From the NCBI RefSeq assembly GCF_011421635.1, contig NZ_WTLI01000007.1, positions 106,232 to 170,231 of the forward strand: DNA of 64,000 nt, given 5' to 3'. The stretch comes from Paenibacillus turpanensis (GTDB lineage Bacteria > Bacillota > Bacilli > Paenibacillales > YIM-B00363). Below the pieces are notes generated by a model. It was not told the DNA's origin and searched no databases. It saw only the letters and a program-made list of their open reading frames with translations. This document shows, in pieces, positions 45,194 to 55,764 of the stretch (its first letter is position 1; every line of letters begins with the position of its first letter). The position numbers and the translations under genes are program-made.

Positions 45194-45224
45194 GGCACGG
45201 ATCAAATAAGATCGGTGCCTTTTT
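45194..45224 (+). terminator. terminator of immunity-type ABC operon
   Basis: GGCACGGATC/GATCGGTGCC stem with one mismatch and T5 tail. Confidence 0.88.
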
Positions 45225-45360
45225 GAAATGTTACGTATTGATAAGGAACGAGTTTACCAAAAAAGAAATAATTCAACCGGAAAATAATGTGGATTTGCTA
45301 GATTATATGTGAGAAAATAGGCCTGTTTGCTGCAATAGAAAAAATAGGGAGTGTAGACTC

Positions 45361-48300
45361 ATGATATCCAAACTTGTGCTTCGTTTAAGTTATGTGTTTC
45401 TTATTCTTTTCCTTCTGAATCCAATCGGTCTCATTAAGGCTGAAACCAATGATGTAATTACAGATATGAAGGGACATTGGGCGGAAAAGGAGGTAAAAGC
45501 ATGGCTGGAGCAGGGATACGTTACTGGGTATCCAGATCGTACCTTCCGGCCTGAGCAGGTAGTATCTCGAGGTGAATTCGTAGCCCTTATCAATCGGGCG
45601 TTCCGATATTCAGACGAGAACGGAGCAAGCAGCGTTAGTTTTACGGATTTAAAGGAAGCTGATTGGGAATATTCTGAAGTCGCTAAAGCGATTTCGAAAG
45701 GTTATATCAGCGGGTATAGTGATAATACGTTTCGCACAAACCAACATATCACAAGACAAGAAACCGCGGTAATTATATCAAGAATTTTAGAGTTTACTAT
45801 GGAGACTACGACAGAGTCGGTGTCATCATCAGATTCAGAATTTGTTCCTTTATGGAGCAAAGTGTCCGTGGCGCAGGTTCTTGCTAAAGGGATTATGAAG
45901 AATGATTCTGAAGGGGCTTTTCAACCTGAACGCCCTATGACTCGAGCTGAATCAGTAGTAGTGCTTAATAATGCTCTTACCTATGCGATGAATACAAAGA
46001 TATATAACATGGCCGGTGTTTTTGGCGGGACTTCTACCACGAACTTACAAAAAAATGTTGAAATTCGGTCAGCAGACGTCACTTTAAAGAATGTACACAT
46101 CATGGGGGACTTGCTGATTTCGAAAGAAGTCGGTGAGGGTAACGTATATTTGGAACAACTTCAAGTAGATGGTACCGTTCGGATTGAAGGCGGTGGATCA
46201 AACAGTATCCATATCAAAGATAGTCAAATAGAGCGAGTAATGGTCAATAGGGTAAATCATTCGGTTAGGGTTGTTGCCGAAGGGTCTACGACGATTGAAA
46301 CGACAGACATTATTTCAAGTAGTACGATTGAGGAAAACGGTGTTACAGGTCAAGGCTTTCTTGGAGTAAATATATTGCCTCGAGTGGAAGGGGCGAATGC
46401 AAGAAATGTTTCATTTGCAGGTGATTTCGATAATATTAATGTAAACGGAACAATTCATAGACTAGAAATACGCTCTGGAGAAACAAAAAAACTGATGGTT
46501 AAAGAAGGGATAGACCAGCCTAATATCATCCTTAATAAAGATGTAATTGTCCAAGCTTTGGACCTAAGGAGCAAGTCGAACATAACTGGCGATGGTAAGA
46601 TCGGCAATGTAGTTATAGCCGATGAGGCAAAAGGGTCCATAGTGCCAAGCGCCCAAAGCACTCCTATGTTTGGAGGCGGCGGAGGAGGTGGTGGTGGAGG
46701 GGGAGGCAGTCGAGGTACGGTGAATCTGGCTGTGACAAGCATTTCGGCCTCTAAAGGAACTATCCAAGTCCTATTTAATCAGAAGTTATCTAACGCCCCT
46801 GTTGCTTCGGATTTCATCGTATCGAGAAAAATAAATAACGGCGCTTTACAAACAGTTGGCGTGAGCAATATTGTTTTACTTGATAACAATACAACAGTGG
46901 AGTTAACAGTTCCTGTTATTGAAAATGGGGATGAAGATCAGGTAATTTTGTACTCCCTTACATATAAAAATGGCAACGCCGTACAATCTTCAGCGCAAAC
47001 AGTTCCTAAAAGAAATATAGAGGTTACAGGCGGTCTATATTACCAAGAGTATGATGCGACGACACCATTGCCCATCTATGGTCTACCTGTTTATCTTACG
47101 GGAGTCAATGGCACTGTAGGGGAATATAAGGCAGAAACAACTTTAGGTGGAAGGTTTCAATTCAGTAATGTAGCTCCCGGAGCCTATGTCATTCAGATTT
47201 ACCTTGGATTGGAACTATACGAAACGGAAGAGGTTACCGTAGAAGCTGGGAAAAATCTAACCATTCCGGACATTGTGATTAGAGAAGAGGCGCCTTTGCC
47301 GACGGTATTGAATACGGTCTATGCGGATCTTGGGTATTTATCTGGTGGTGTAATGCATTTAGAGGAAGACTTCTCAATCAAAGTAGAGATGCAAAATGGT
47401 AGTATTTTAAATACACCACAAAAATTCAATAAGTTCTTCCATATCGGTTTATACGATCATAATCCGGGGCTTAAGCTTGAGGGTGGAACAATACTATATG
47501 TGACCATTTTTACGGATAGCGGATGGAAGAGTGAACGTTATGAAGTCCAAATTATGGAACGGCCTAAGACTGCTACTCCTTCTGTAACAAGTGTTGTCTA
47601 TGATGACAGCAGGTATGTTACAGGTGTTGTAGAGGATTGGTCCAATAAAATTACGGTTACAAAAATAGACGGTACTTTGCTAGGCCAGGTTAACAATTTA
47701 GGTCGTGATTTTTCAGTCTATTTAGATCCATCTAAACCCTTGAGCGTGGGGGATCAAGTTGCTGTATATGCAGAAGCGGAAGGAAAAAGAAGAAGCGAAC
47801 CAAGATATGTGACCGTTGTAGCCCCAACTGTCGTAACTCTATCTCCTAAAGTTGAAAATGTTATTCTTGAGGAATCCTTATATATCTCAGGTAGGGCTGA
47901 AAAAAAATCGCGTATTTTTGTGAAACGCAGTGACGGATCGTTAATTGGTGAAGGTGAGACTGGATATGTGGATAGCTTCGGGGTGTCACTAGTATCGCCA
48001 GCGATTGCCGGAGAAACTTTATATGTTTATGCTAAAGGTTACGAGAAAATAATAAGTGAGCCATTGAAAATCGTTGTTCAGAAAAAGGAGGTTACTCCTA
48101 CACCCCAAGTTGTCGGTGAGATTTTTAGTGATTTTACGTATTTGGAAGCCGTTACACTTCCCGACTCGAGAATAAAGCTCTACATCAGGGATAGTGGAGG
48201 TGCGATCGTCTCGGAAGGATATCCGCTTCCTAGTGGCCATATTACATTTTACAATTTGGAGCTCTCCCCCAATAGCAAATATTATCTAACTGCCATCGCG

Positions 48301-49173
48301 CCAAATATGAAGGAAAGTGCTCCGTTTATATTTACTGCAGTGGAGCCAACGGAAATTACACCAAAGCCAACAGTGACGGGGGCAGTATACGCCGATAAGG
48401 ATTATACGTTCTTTGGAACCACTGAATCTCTGGCTACAGTGTATTTCACCTATGAGGACGGGACCTTTATCTGGAAAACAACTGCAAGTAATCAAGGGGA
48501 GTTCTCTTTTAGAATGCCCGACTCAAACCCTATAAAGCCAGGGACGAAATTTATTTTAAGTGCAGACGCTAGAGGGAAATTAGTAAGCGAACCGCTGCTA
48601 TTAACGGCAATTGAGCCGACGATCGTGTCAGCCTCTCCTACTGTAAATAGCTCAGTCTATGGTTATACTAGAACGTTATATGGAACGGCAGCACCAAGTG
48701 CGTTGATCGAAGTATTTCATGAGGACGGTCGACAAATCTATACCGGTGTTTATGCCGATCGAAATTCTGGTCAATGGCAGGTATCAATGGTTTATGAGGT
48801 CTTACGTGGAGGAGACAAGATTTACATTATTGCAGATGAAGCAGGTAAATCGCCTAGTAACCCTACTTATATTACGGTCAAATCAGCTGCGAAATCGGAG
48901 ATTCCCACAGTAACCGAACAAGTCGTAGCAGGGATGTCAGTAATAAGGGGCAGCTACTCCGGCCTTTACATAAACAGGAATATACTAACCACCATTTTAC
49001 TCATTGATGAAAATGGTGATGTGGTTGGATCCGATTGGGTTAATGATGACGGGTCATTCTCAATTGATGTATCTAGATATGGGAATTCATTAACTAGTGG
49101 ACAAATTTTAAATATTGTAGCGAAGGAAGGTCAAAAAGAAGTTAGCGATCCTCTTGTTGTTACGATTAAGTGA
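45361..49173 (+). CDS. large surface protein with N-terminal SLH domains and repeated Ig-like modules
   Basis: 1270 residues. Signal peptide (about 1-27), three SLH repeats at the N-terminal end (about 31-85, 95-150, 165-218), a beta-helix-like repetitive segment (about 225-430), a run of 12 glycines (about residues 438-449, near 46673-46708), then beta-sandwich repeats: an SpaA/carboxypeptidase-regulatory-like domain (about 560-645) and at least six 85-95-residue modules with the pattern P-x-V-x3-VY-x-D and SEPL. No enzyme motif seen; a structural or adhesive S-layer-associated role is inferred. Codon use is more AT-rich than the neighbouring ABC genes. Confidence 0.85.
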   Translation: MISKLVLRLSYVFLILFLLNPIGLIKAETNDVITDMKGHWAEKEVKAWLEQGYVTGYPDRTFRPEQVVSRGEFVALINRAFRYSDENGASSVSFTDLKEADWEYSEVAKAISKGYISGYSDNTFRTNQHITRQETAVIISRILEFTMETTTESVSSSDSEFVPLWSKVSVAQVLAKGIMKNDSEGAFQPERPMTRAESVVVLNNALTYAMNTKIYNMAGVFGGTSTTNLQKNVEIRSADVTLKNVHIMGDLLISKEVGEGNVYLEQLQVDGTVRIEGGGSNSIHIKDSQIERVMVNRVNHSVRVVAEGSTTIETTDIISSSTIEENGVTGQGFLGVNILPRVEGANARNVSFAGDFDNINVNGTIHRLEIRSGETKKLMVKEGIDQPNIILNKDVIVQALDLRSKSNITGDGKIGNVVIADEAKGSIVPSAQSTPMFGGGGGGGGGGGGSRGTVNLAVTSISASKGTIQVLFNQKLSNAPVASDFIVSRKINNGALQTVGVSNIVLLDNNTTVELTVPVIENGDEDQVILYSLTYKNGNAVQSSAQTVPKRNIEVTGGLYYQEYDATTPLPIYGLPVYLTGVNGTVGEYKAETTLGGRFQFSNVAPGAYVIQIYLGLELYETEEVTVEAGKNLTIPDIVIREEAPLPTVLNTVYADLGYLSGGVMHLEEDFSIKVEMQNGSILNTPQKFNKFFHIGLYDHNPGLKLEGGTILYVTIFTDSGWKSERYEVQIMERPKTATPSVTSVVYDDSRYVTGVVEDWSNKITVTKIDGTLLGQVNNLGRDFSVYLDPSKPLSVGDQVAVYAEAEGKRRSEPRYVTVVAPTVVTLSPKVENVILEESLYISGRAEKKSRIFVKRSDGSLIGEGETGYVDSFGVSLVSPAIAGETLYVYAKGYEKIISEPLKIVVQKKEVTPTPQVVGEIFSDFTYLEAVTLPDSRIKLYIRDSGGAIVSEGYPLPSGHITFYNLELSPNSKYYLTAIAPNMKESAPFIFTAVEPTEITPKPTVTGAVYADKDYTFFGTTESLATVYFTYEDGTFIWKTTASNQGEFSFRMPDSNPIKPGTKFILSADARGKLVSEPLLLTAIEPTIVSASPTVNSSVYGYTRTLYGTAAPSALIEVFHEDGRQIYTGVYADRNSGQWQVSMVYEVLRGGDKIYIIADEAGKSPSNPTYITVKSAAKSEIPTVTEQVVAGMSVIRGSYSGLYINRNILTTILLIDENGDVVGSDWVNDDGSFSIDVSRYGNSLTSGQILNIVAKEGQKEVSDPLVVTIK

Positions 49174-49395
49174 TGGTTTGAAAGCTGACTAGATGACGGC
49201 TGACCCCGTTGATAAATGATCAATATATAATGTAAAAGAAAGCCATTCTTTTTGTAATTGGTTGGGTCTTACCTCCACTTACTAAGGTCTGGCTTCTTTC
49301 TTTGTTATTATACAAGAAAACTTTTTCATCAAAATTATATATTCTTTTACCTGTTTTAAATATATTAATCTAGCATAGAGAGAAAATAGGTTTAA

Positions 49396-49695
49396 CTGGA
49401 AGTTGACTCTAATTGCAATGTTACAGGGCTAACCATTTCGGAGGTGTTCAATCAAGCTAGTTGTTCCCGTTTTAATTTTACGAATGTTTGGTACATGATT
49501 GATGGCTCGACCTGGCCTTTTCGAAGGTTCGAGTATTCAACTACGATGGGGAATACATCAATTGCAGCTGATGTCTATGAACATATCACCAACTATTGGT
49601 TAGCAGAGAATTTGGACTTCGGTACGATTTTTACAGATGCAAGTCGCTCCGATATGTGGGCCACGATTGCGGACTTGGGGGTCAGGTGTTTAATA
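49396..49695 (+). pseudogene. GLUG-repeat surface protein fragment
   Basis: Reads GLTISEVFNQAS, FNFTNVWYMIDGSTWPFRRFEYSTT, then YWLAENLDFGTIFTDASRSDMWAT. This matches the end of a GLUG-type repeat (FDFTNVW...GSTYPxLR) joined to the start of the next unit (LANDIDFG...FTDASRSDMWAT) of large Firmicute surface proteins. There is no start codon context, an upstream stop at 49393, and similarity ends abruptly before 49700, although the frame continues to 49890. It is a leftover piece between two SLH protein genes. Confidence 0.65.
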
Positions 49696-49886
49696 CGCTT
49701 CCTACTAAAAAAAGGTGATTTTTGTCACACTCCTATATCTTTTTCATCATTTTTAACTAATTTTAAACTACGTCTGATAGAATGGGTTAGGTATTTGGAG
49801 CTATATGGAAAATCTTACACCGCAATCAATTATTTTATACAGCAGAGAGAAATCGCAGGGGCGGTAAATTTCAACATGGGAGTGGG

Positions 49887-52800
49887 ATGATGAAACGATT
49901 TAGAGCAGAACGAGCAGAGCAAGGCTCAAGCGTGAAATCGAAATGGCAAAGTGGAGCAGAATGGGTCAAAGGAACGGCTCATCCTATGAAAAAGGTAGTT
50001 ACTACGGCAGTCCGCGTCCAACTTATGCTCGTCATGATTTGCTGTGCGCTTATTTTTCTAGGAATGCCGGGCACTGCAACTGTGCAGGCGGCAGCACCGA
50101 CGACCTTGTATTTTACGACCGGTGAAAATGGTTCGAATTATAATGGGAGGATACAAAGGTTGGAGCTATCGGAAGGGGCGACTCCGGTCCAAATCGGCTC
50201 TACCCCAATGGGGTACAATTACCCGACGGCCATTGCGCTTGACCCTGCCGGGGGGTATTTCTACTATGCGGATAGAAGTATGGCTATTTATAAAGTGAAA
50301 TTGGATGGGACGGGGTCTACCGTTATTTATCAAAACGACCGCTTCGTGAAGAAGTTAGTTTATGACGGGACGGGCGGAAATTTGTATTTTACAGATTCGG
50401 TCGTGAACTCAGGTTCACCGATCATGGAATCCAGGGTTCGAAAAATGAAGCTTACAAGCAGTCCGGTAGAAGTAACAACCTTGTATGAGAAGCCTGGTGT
50501 ATATCTCACCCTAAACGGACTGGCGCTGGATCCAAGTACAGGCCATATTTATTTTAACTACGATGCGATGTATGAAGGTGTAAAGAATATTTACCGTTAC
50601 TCAGACATGAGTTCTCCTTTTGTAGCGAATGTTGGTGACGTATTTACTGATTTGGCGATCGATAAAGTGAATGGAAAGCTTTATTATACGGTCGATAACC
50701 AAGTCTGGGCAGCAAATCTATCGGATGGAACTGTGGGGCCGAAGTCACTTTACACTCATAGTACTCCTGAATGGATGACAGATGTTGCTTACGATTCGAA
50801 GGTGAATAAGGTGTACTTCTCTGTTTCGAATTCATCGAATGGAAGTCAGGTTTACCGGATGAACCCGGACGGTACGGCCGTGAAAATGGTGCATAAAACG
50901 GCGGAATACATAAATAGCATTGCTATTATGGAGACCCCGCCTACCTATACGGTTTCACCAATCGTCGACCAAACGATGTCGGAGTTGGTCTTTGGTTATA
51001 CGTCGGGCACGCAGGAGGCCAAGAGCGTAACCATTACGCGGACAGGAACGGGTGTTTTGAATAATGTTTCAGCGTCTTTGAGCGGAACGAACGCCAGTGC
51101 TTTTGAGCTTGTGCAACCGGGGAGCCGGACGCTAGACGATGCTGTGAATACCACGTCATTCATGGTTAGGGCGAAGGATGGGTTGGCGGTAGGTACCTAT
51201 ACGGCGACGGTCACCGTGAGGGCCGATAACATGGTGAATGAGGTCTTTACAGTAACACAGAAGGTTAGTCATTCCTACACGATTGCACCGTTAGCGAATC
51301 AGACGCTAGTCGAGCTCGCAGCCGGATATACGGCGGGTGGGCAGGAGAGTAAGAGCGTAACGCTGACGCGAACCGGCACAGGCGTGTTGAACAACGTTAC
51401 AGCGGTGCTTAGCGGGGCAGGTGCGAGCGCTTTCGAGCTGACGCAGCCAGCGGTGCGAACGCTCGATGATACGACGCCGAGCACGAGCTTTACGGTGAAG
51501 GCGAAGGATGGCTTGGCAGCCGGAACCTACACGGCAAACGTGACCGTGAAGGCGGCAAACATGGCGGATGTCGTGTTTCAAGTGACGCAGGTGGTGCACT
51601 CGTATACGATGGCGCCGCTTGCGGATGTTGGGCTTGCGGAGCTGGCAGCCGGGTATGGTGCAGGCACGCAGGAGACGAAGACGGTGACGCTGACGCGAAC
51701 AGGGACTGGCGTGCTGAACAATGTGACGGTGGTGCTTGGCGGAGCGGATGCAGCTGTATTTGAGCTGACGCAGCCAGCGGTGCGAACGCTCGATGGTACG
51801 ACGCCGAGCACGAGCTTTACGGTGAAGGCGAAGGATGGCTTGGCAGCCGGAACCTACACGGCAAACGTGACCGTGAAGGCGGCAAACATGGCGGATGTCG
51901 TGTTTCAAGTGACGCAGGTGGTGCACTCGTATACGATGGCGCCGCTTGCGGATGTTGGGCTTGCGGAGCTGGCAGCCGGGTATGGTGCAGGCACGCAGGA
52001 GACGAAGACGGTGACGCTGACGCGAACAGGGACTGGCGTGCTGAACAATGTGACGGTGGTGCTTGGCGGAGCGGATGCAGCTGTATTTGAGCTGACGCAG
52101 CCAGCGGTGCGAACGCTCGATGGTACGACGCCGAGCACGAGCTTTACGGTGAAGGCGAAGGATGGTTTAGCGGCCGGAACCTACACGGCAAACGTGACGG
52201 TGAAGGCGACAAACATGGCTGACGTCGTGTTTCAGGTGACGCAGGTGGTGCATTCGTATACGATGGCGCCGCTTGCGGATGTGGGGCTTGCGGAGCTTGC
52301 GGCCGGGTATGGCGCAGGCACGCAGGAAGCGAAGAGCGTGACGCTGACGCGAACAGGGACTGGCGTACTGAACAATGTGACGGCGGTGCTTGGCGGTGCG
52401 GATGCAGCTGCATTTGAACTGACACCGCCGGGGGCACTGACGCTGGATGGTACGACGCCGAGCGCGAGCCTAACGGTGAAGGCGAAGGATGGTTTGGCGG
52501 CCGGAACCTACACGGCTGACGTGACCGTGAAGGCGGCGAACATGGCCGACGTCGTGTTTGCAGTGACGCAGGTGGTGCACTCGTACACGATTACGCCGCT
52601 TACTGATATAAAGTTTGTGGAGCTGGAAGCAGGTTACGGTGTGGGCACGCAGGAAACAAAGACGGTGACGATCACACGGACCGGCACAGGCCTGTTGAAC
52701 GAAGTGTCGGCGAGTCTTAGCGGGGTGAAAGCTGATGTGTTTGAACTGACACAACCGGCAGAAATGTTGAACGCAGCAGAGCCAAGCACAACCTTTACGG

Positions 52801-55439
52801 TGAAGGCGAAGGACGGACTGGAGTCAGGCACGTATTCCGCTGCCGTAACGGTGAAGGCAGCAAATATGACAGACGTCGTATTCCAAGTGACACAGGCGGT
52901 ATACGCATCGACGAACGCCGACCTGAGCAGCTTGAACCTTTCGGCAATTGCGCTCACACCTGCATTTAATCGGCACGTAACAAGCTATACAGCAAGTGTC
53001 CCCTATGAGACGGACAATACGACAGTTACAGCCGTGACGTATTACAAAAAAGCGGAACATACTCTTTTGTACAGAGGAGAAAAGGGATCGGGCTCGGTTT
53101 CACTGCAGGTAGGAGAGAACCGGATTCAAATAGAGGTGACGGCGGAAGATGGTCTAGCCAAGAAAATGTATACGGTTGATGTTTCAAGAGCGCCATCTTC
53201 CAATGCGGCAATAGGCTCGTTATTTTTGGAAGGAATTCAGCTGAATGAGAGCGTCAGCGCGAGTGTTTATCAGTACAGCGCAACTGTATCGAACGCGGTA
53301 TACAGCACTGCCCTGCATGTTTCCCCCGTGCATTTTGACGCGACTGTTAGTGCAGTGAAGCTCAATGGGGAAGCAGTAAATAATCCGATTCCACTCCTTG
53401 TAGGCTCGAATGTTATCGACATTGAGATTACGGCTCAGGATGGTACAACGACGAGTAAGTACACGGTTACGGTCACTCGGGAGGCCTCGGGCAACGCACA
53501 GCTGAACCGTTTGGATGTGAGTCTTGGTATAATATATCCGGCCTTTGATCCGAATCAGTATTCCTATTCGATGGAGCTTCCTTATGAGGCGGCTGAAGCA
53601 TCAGTGACCGCTGCGACTTATCATCAGAACGCTCGTTTAAAGGTGAATGGCGAGCTTTATCCGAGCGGCGCTCCTGTGTTGATCCCTGTATCGGTGGGGA
53701 AGAACATTGTAAATCTACTGGTCGAAGCAGAGAATGGGGTGGACTCCGCCAACTATACCCTTACCATTCAACGAGCGGCGAGCAGCAATGCTGGTTTGAG
53801 CGGACTTGCGTTAACGTTTGGATCGCTTACTCCGGCATTCTCCGCCGACCAGACAGACTATCAAGCGGAAGTGTCTTATGAGGTATCGGAAATCGCCGTG
53901 GCCGCAACTGCTGAGCACGCGACTGCAGTAGTAAGGGTTAACGGGAAGCGGGTGGAAAGTGGAAATCCTTCGGCCGCCATTGCACTTTCTGAGGGTAAAA
54001 ATATCATTTCCATTGAGGTCACGGCACAGGATGGGCTAACGAAACGAACCTACACTATTGCTGTCGTTAGACAAGACCCGCCTTCAGATGATGAGTCTGC
54101 AGACAGTGGGAATTCCTCGGCCGACGGTCAATCGTCCGCCGGAGGTCCGCAAACCGGGGCAAGTGCAACGAATGGACCTGTGACCCCGATGGGCTTGTAT
54201 GTAAACGGCACGTATGTTGACGGACTGGCAAAAGTAAGCACGTCGGTCAAAGGCGGAAAATCGCAAGCTTATGTCACTTTCGATGAAGGTTTATTGGCCA
54301 AACAGCTTAACGACATGGATCAACATGCAACTTTACTCGTCACGGTTGAGCAGGCTGCGGATGAGGTTTCTGTCGGGTTAACAGGTCAAGCGGTTAAGGC
54401 GCTGGAAAATAAATTTGCTGTACTAGATATCCGAACGCCGAACGGCAATTATCGTTTGCCGGCGGCAGAAGTACTGATTGGTCAAATTTCGGAGCGTTTT
54501 GATCAGTCTATGCTTGAAGCGATTACCGTACAGGTTGTTGTCGCACAAAGTGGACGTGAAGAAGCCGGGCGAATGGATCGTGCGGCTGAAGAGCGGGGCT
54601 TTGTTGTGGCAGCGGGTCCCATTGATTTTACCGTGACGGCATCACATAACGGGGATTCCATAATGGTTGAAAGGTTCAGTACTTACATCCAGCGGGAAAT
54701 TCCTCTTTCTTCAGAGGCAGACCCCGATAAAATCACCACTGCCGTTGTTCTGGAGGAAAATGGGGGAATTCGCCATGTCCCGACTTACATTACAACGCGT
54801 GCTGGAAAGAAGGTCGCCGTCATCAACAGCATGACGAACAGCACCTATGCATTAGTTTGGAACCCGGTTCAATTCACCGATATGAACAACCATTGGGGGG
54901 AGACGGCGGTCAATGACCTTGCCTCAAGGATGATCTTAAACGGTGTGGACCGTGACCATTTCCAGCCGAATGCTGCAATAACACGTGCAGAATTTGCGGC
55001 GGTCATTGTAAGAGCGCTCGGGCTTCCTAATACTCAGGAGACGGCTTATCATGACGTAACCTTGAATGACTGGTATGCCGGACCTGTAGCAGCGGCGAAG
55101 GAGTATGGCATCATCAACGGATACGAAGATGGCACCTTCCGTCCTACACAATCAATTACCCGGCAAGAGGCAATGGCGATCATGGCTCGGGTGACAATAT
55201 TGGTGGATCAGGAAAGAGCCAATACAGCCGAGGTAGACTCGGATAAGCTGTTGTCTACGTACACGGACGCTGCACAGATCGCCGATTGGGCGAAGGCAGG
55301 AGTTCTCTCTGCGATCCATTACGAACTGGCTGGCGGAGCCGACGGACAGCTGCGTCCTGCGGCGGAGATTACGAGGGTCGAGACAGCGGCTATGATTCAG
55401 CGGCTGCTTCGTAAAGCTGAGCTTATCGACGGCAAATAG
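49887..55439 (+). CDS. giant SLH surface protein: beta-propeller, tandem Ig-like repeats, cadherin-like sandwiches, SLH
   Basis: 1850 residues. Unusually long N-terminus before the hydrophobic signal segment (MKKVVTTAVRVQLMLVMICC from about residue 34; cleavage after VQA). A YWTD/NHL-like beta-propeller (about 75-345) is followed by six about 109-residue repeats (about 352-1006) and four cadherin-like beta-sandwich domains (about 1008-1400, each opening with a x-LxxLxLxx-x-LxPxF pattern). After a Ser/Gly-rich linker and a 230-residue surface domain, three SLH repeats (about 1665-1845) close the protein. ATG 49887 follows GGGAGTGGG; a later start at 49989 would give a compact signal peptide. 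Likely an adhesin or S-layer-associated scaffold. Confidence 0.88.
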   Translation: MMKRFRAERAEQGSSVKSKWQSGAEWVKGTAHPMKKVVTTAVRVQLMLVMICCALIFLGMPGTATVQAAAPTTLYFTTGENGSNYNGRIQRLELSEGATPVQIGSTPMGYNYPTAIALDPAGGYFYYADRSMAIYKVKLDGTGSTVIYQNDRFVKKLVYDGTGGNLYFTDSVVNSGSPIMESRVRKMKLTSSPVEVTTLYEKPGVYLTLNGLALDPSTGHIYFNYDAMYEGVKNIYRYSDMSSPFVANVGDVFTDLAIDKVNGKLYYTVDNQVWAANLSDGTVGPKSLYTHSTPEWMTDVAYDSKVNKVYFSVSNSSNGSQVYRMNPDGTAVKMVHKTAEYINSIAIMETPPTYTVSPIVDQTMSELVFGYTSGTQEAKSVTITRTGTGVLNNVSASLSGTNASAFELVQPGSRTLDDAVNTTSFMVRAKDGLAVGTYTATVTVRADNMVNEVFTVTQKVSHSYTIAPLANQTLVELAAGYTAGGQESKSVTLTRTGTGVLNNVTAVLSGAGASAFELTQPAVRTLDDTTPSTSFTVKAKDGLAAGTYTANVTVKAANMADVVFQVTQVVHSYTMAPLADVGLAELAAGYGAGTQETKTVTLTRTGTGVLNNVTVVLGGADAAVFELTQPAVRTLDGTTPSTSFTVKAKDGLAAGTYTANVTVKAANMADVVFQVTQVVHSYTMAPLADVGLAELAAGYGAGTQETKTVTLTRTGTGVLNNVTVVLGGADAAVFELTQPAVRTLDGTTPSTSFTVKAKDGLAAGTYTANVTVKATNMADVVFQVTQVVHSYTMAPLADVGLAELAAGYGAGTQEAKSVTLTRTGTGVLNNVTAVLGGADAAAFELTPPGALTLDGTTPSASLTVKAKDGLAAGTYTADVTVKAANMADVVFAVTQVVHSYTITPLTDIKFVELEAGYGVGTQETKTVTITRTGTGLLNEVSASLSGVKADVFELTQPAEMLNAAEPSTTFTVKAKDGLESGTYSAAVTVKAANMTDVVFQVTQAVYASTNADLSSLNLSAIALTPAFNRHVTSYTASVPYETDNTTVTAVTYYKKAEHTLLYRGEKGSGSVSLQVGENRIQIEVTAEDGLAKKMYTVDVSRAPSSNAAIGSLFLEGIQLNESVSASVYQYSATVSNAVYSTALHVSPVHFDATVSAVKLNGEAVNNPIPLLVGSNVIDIEITAQDGTTTSKYTVTVTREASGNAQLNRLDVSLGIIYPAFDPNQYSYSMELPYEAAEASVTAATYHQNARLKVNGELYPSGAPVLIPVSVGKNIVNLLVEAENGVDSANYTLTIQRAASSNAGLSGLALTFGSLTPAFSADQTDYQAEVSYEVSEIAVAATAEHATAVVRVNGKRVESGNPSAAIALSEGKNIISIEVTAQDGLTKRTYTIAVVRQDPPSDDESADSGNSSADGQSSAGGPQTGASATNGPVTPMGLYVNGTYVDGLAKVSTSVKGGKSQAYVTFDEGLLAKQLNDMDQHATLLVTVEQAADEVSVGLTGQAVKALENKFAVLDIRTPNGNYRLPAAEVLIGQISERFDQSMLEAITVQVVVAQSGREEAGRMDRAAEERGFVVAAGPIDFTVTASHNGDSIMVERFSTYIQREIPLSSEADPDKITTAVVLEENGGIRHVPTYITTRAGKKVAVINSMTNSTYALVWNPVQFTDMNNHWGETAVNDLASRMILNGVDRDHFQPNAAITRAEFAAVIVRALGLPNTQETAYHDVTLNDWYAGPVAAAKEYGIINGYEDGTFRPTQSITRQEAMAIMARVTILVDQERANTAEVDSDKLLSTYTDAAQIADWAKAGVLSAIHYELAGGADGQLRPAAEITRVETAAMIQRLLRKAELIDGK
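50943..52903 (+). repeat. six tandem 327-bp coding repeats, two nearly identical
   Basis: Units begin at about 50943, 51270, 51597, 51924, 52251 and 52578, spaced exactly 327 bp from 51270 on. Each encodes about 109 residues opening HSYT and containing LTRTGTGVLNNV and TVKAKDGLAAGTYTA. The units starting at 51597 and 51924 are almost identical at DNA level, marking a recent duplication; the outer units have diverged. Confidence 0.9.
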
Positions 55440-55458
55440 GTTTATCGGCTTGAGGACA

Positions 55459-55502
55459 AAAAAAGAGCTTTGTCACTGTAACCGGTGATAAAGCTCTTTT
55501 TT
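55459..55502. terminator. bidirectional terminator between giant SLH gene and CotD-like gene
   Basis: AAGAGCTTTGTCAC/GTGATAAAGCTCTT stem with A-rich and T-rich flanks on both sides, serving both convergent genes. Confidence 0.88.
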
Positions 55503-55533
55503 TGCCTATAAAAAGGGTGGCGAGGCTGTATCT

Positions 55534-55764
55534 TTATTTTTTCATCCGCTTGCGGCTTTTCTTATGGCTGCAAACCGCTGCAGCTGCTTCGTCGGTTACG
55601 TTGTAGGCGACAGTATGGTAAGGAACGGGAACGCAGTGATGACGGCGAACGATTTGAACTGGGTGGACAATTTGCACAGGCTGAGGATAAAAATAGTCTT
55701 CGTAAACGACCTTTGTCGGAGCTGTAACGGGAGATACGGGAGGACAAACAGGATGGTATGCCAT
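55534..55764 (-). CDS. CotD-like spore coat protein
   Basis: 76 residues, rich in Pro, Val, His and Tyr: VCPPVSPVTAPTKVVYEDYFYPQPVQIVHPVQIVRRHHCV, then a charged tail. The spacing of Pro, Tyr/Phe and His resembles the CotD inner coat family of Bacillales, though the multiple cysteines of some members are absent. AAGGAGTG precedes the ATG. A spore-coat role is by family resemblance. Confidence 0.6.
   Translation of the reverse strand: MAYHPVCPPVSPVTAPTKVVYEDYFYPQPVQIVHPVQIVRRHHCVPVPYHTVAYNVTDEAAAAVCSHKKSRKRMKK

Noticed and set aside
51306-51926. Long antisense frames repeated across the 327-bp array
   Set aside because: They repeat only because the coding repeat does; the sense strand is the real surface protein.
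50943-52903. Tandem array considered as CRISPR or satellite
   Set aside because: Unit is 327 bp, continuous, in frame with a protein and without spacers.
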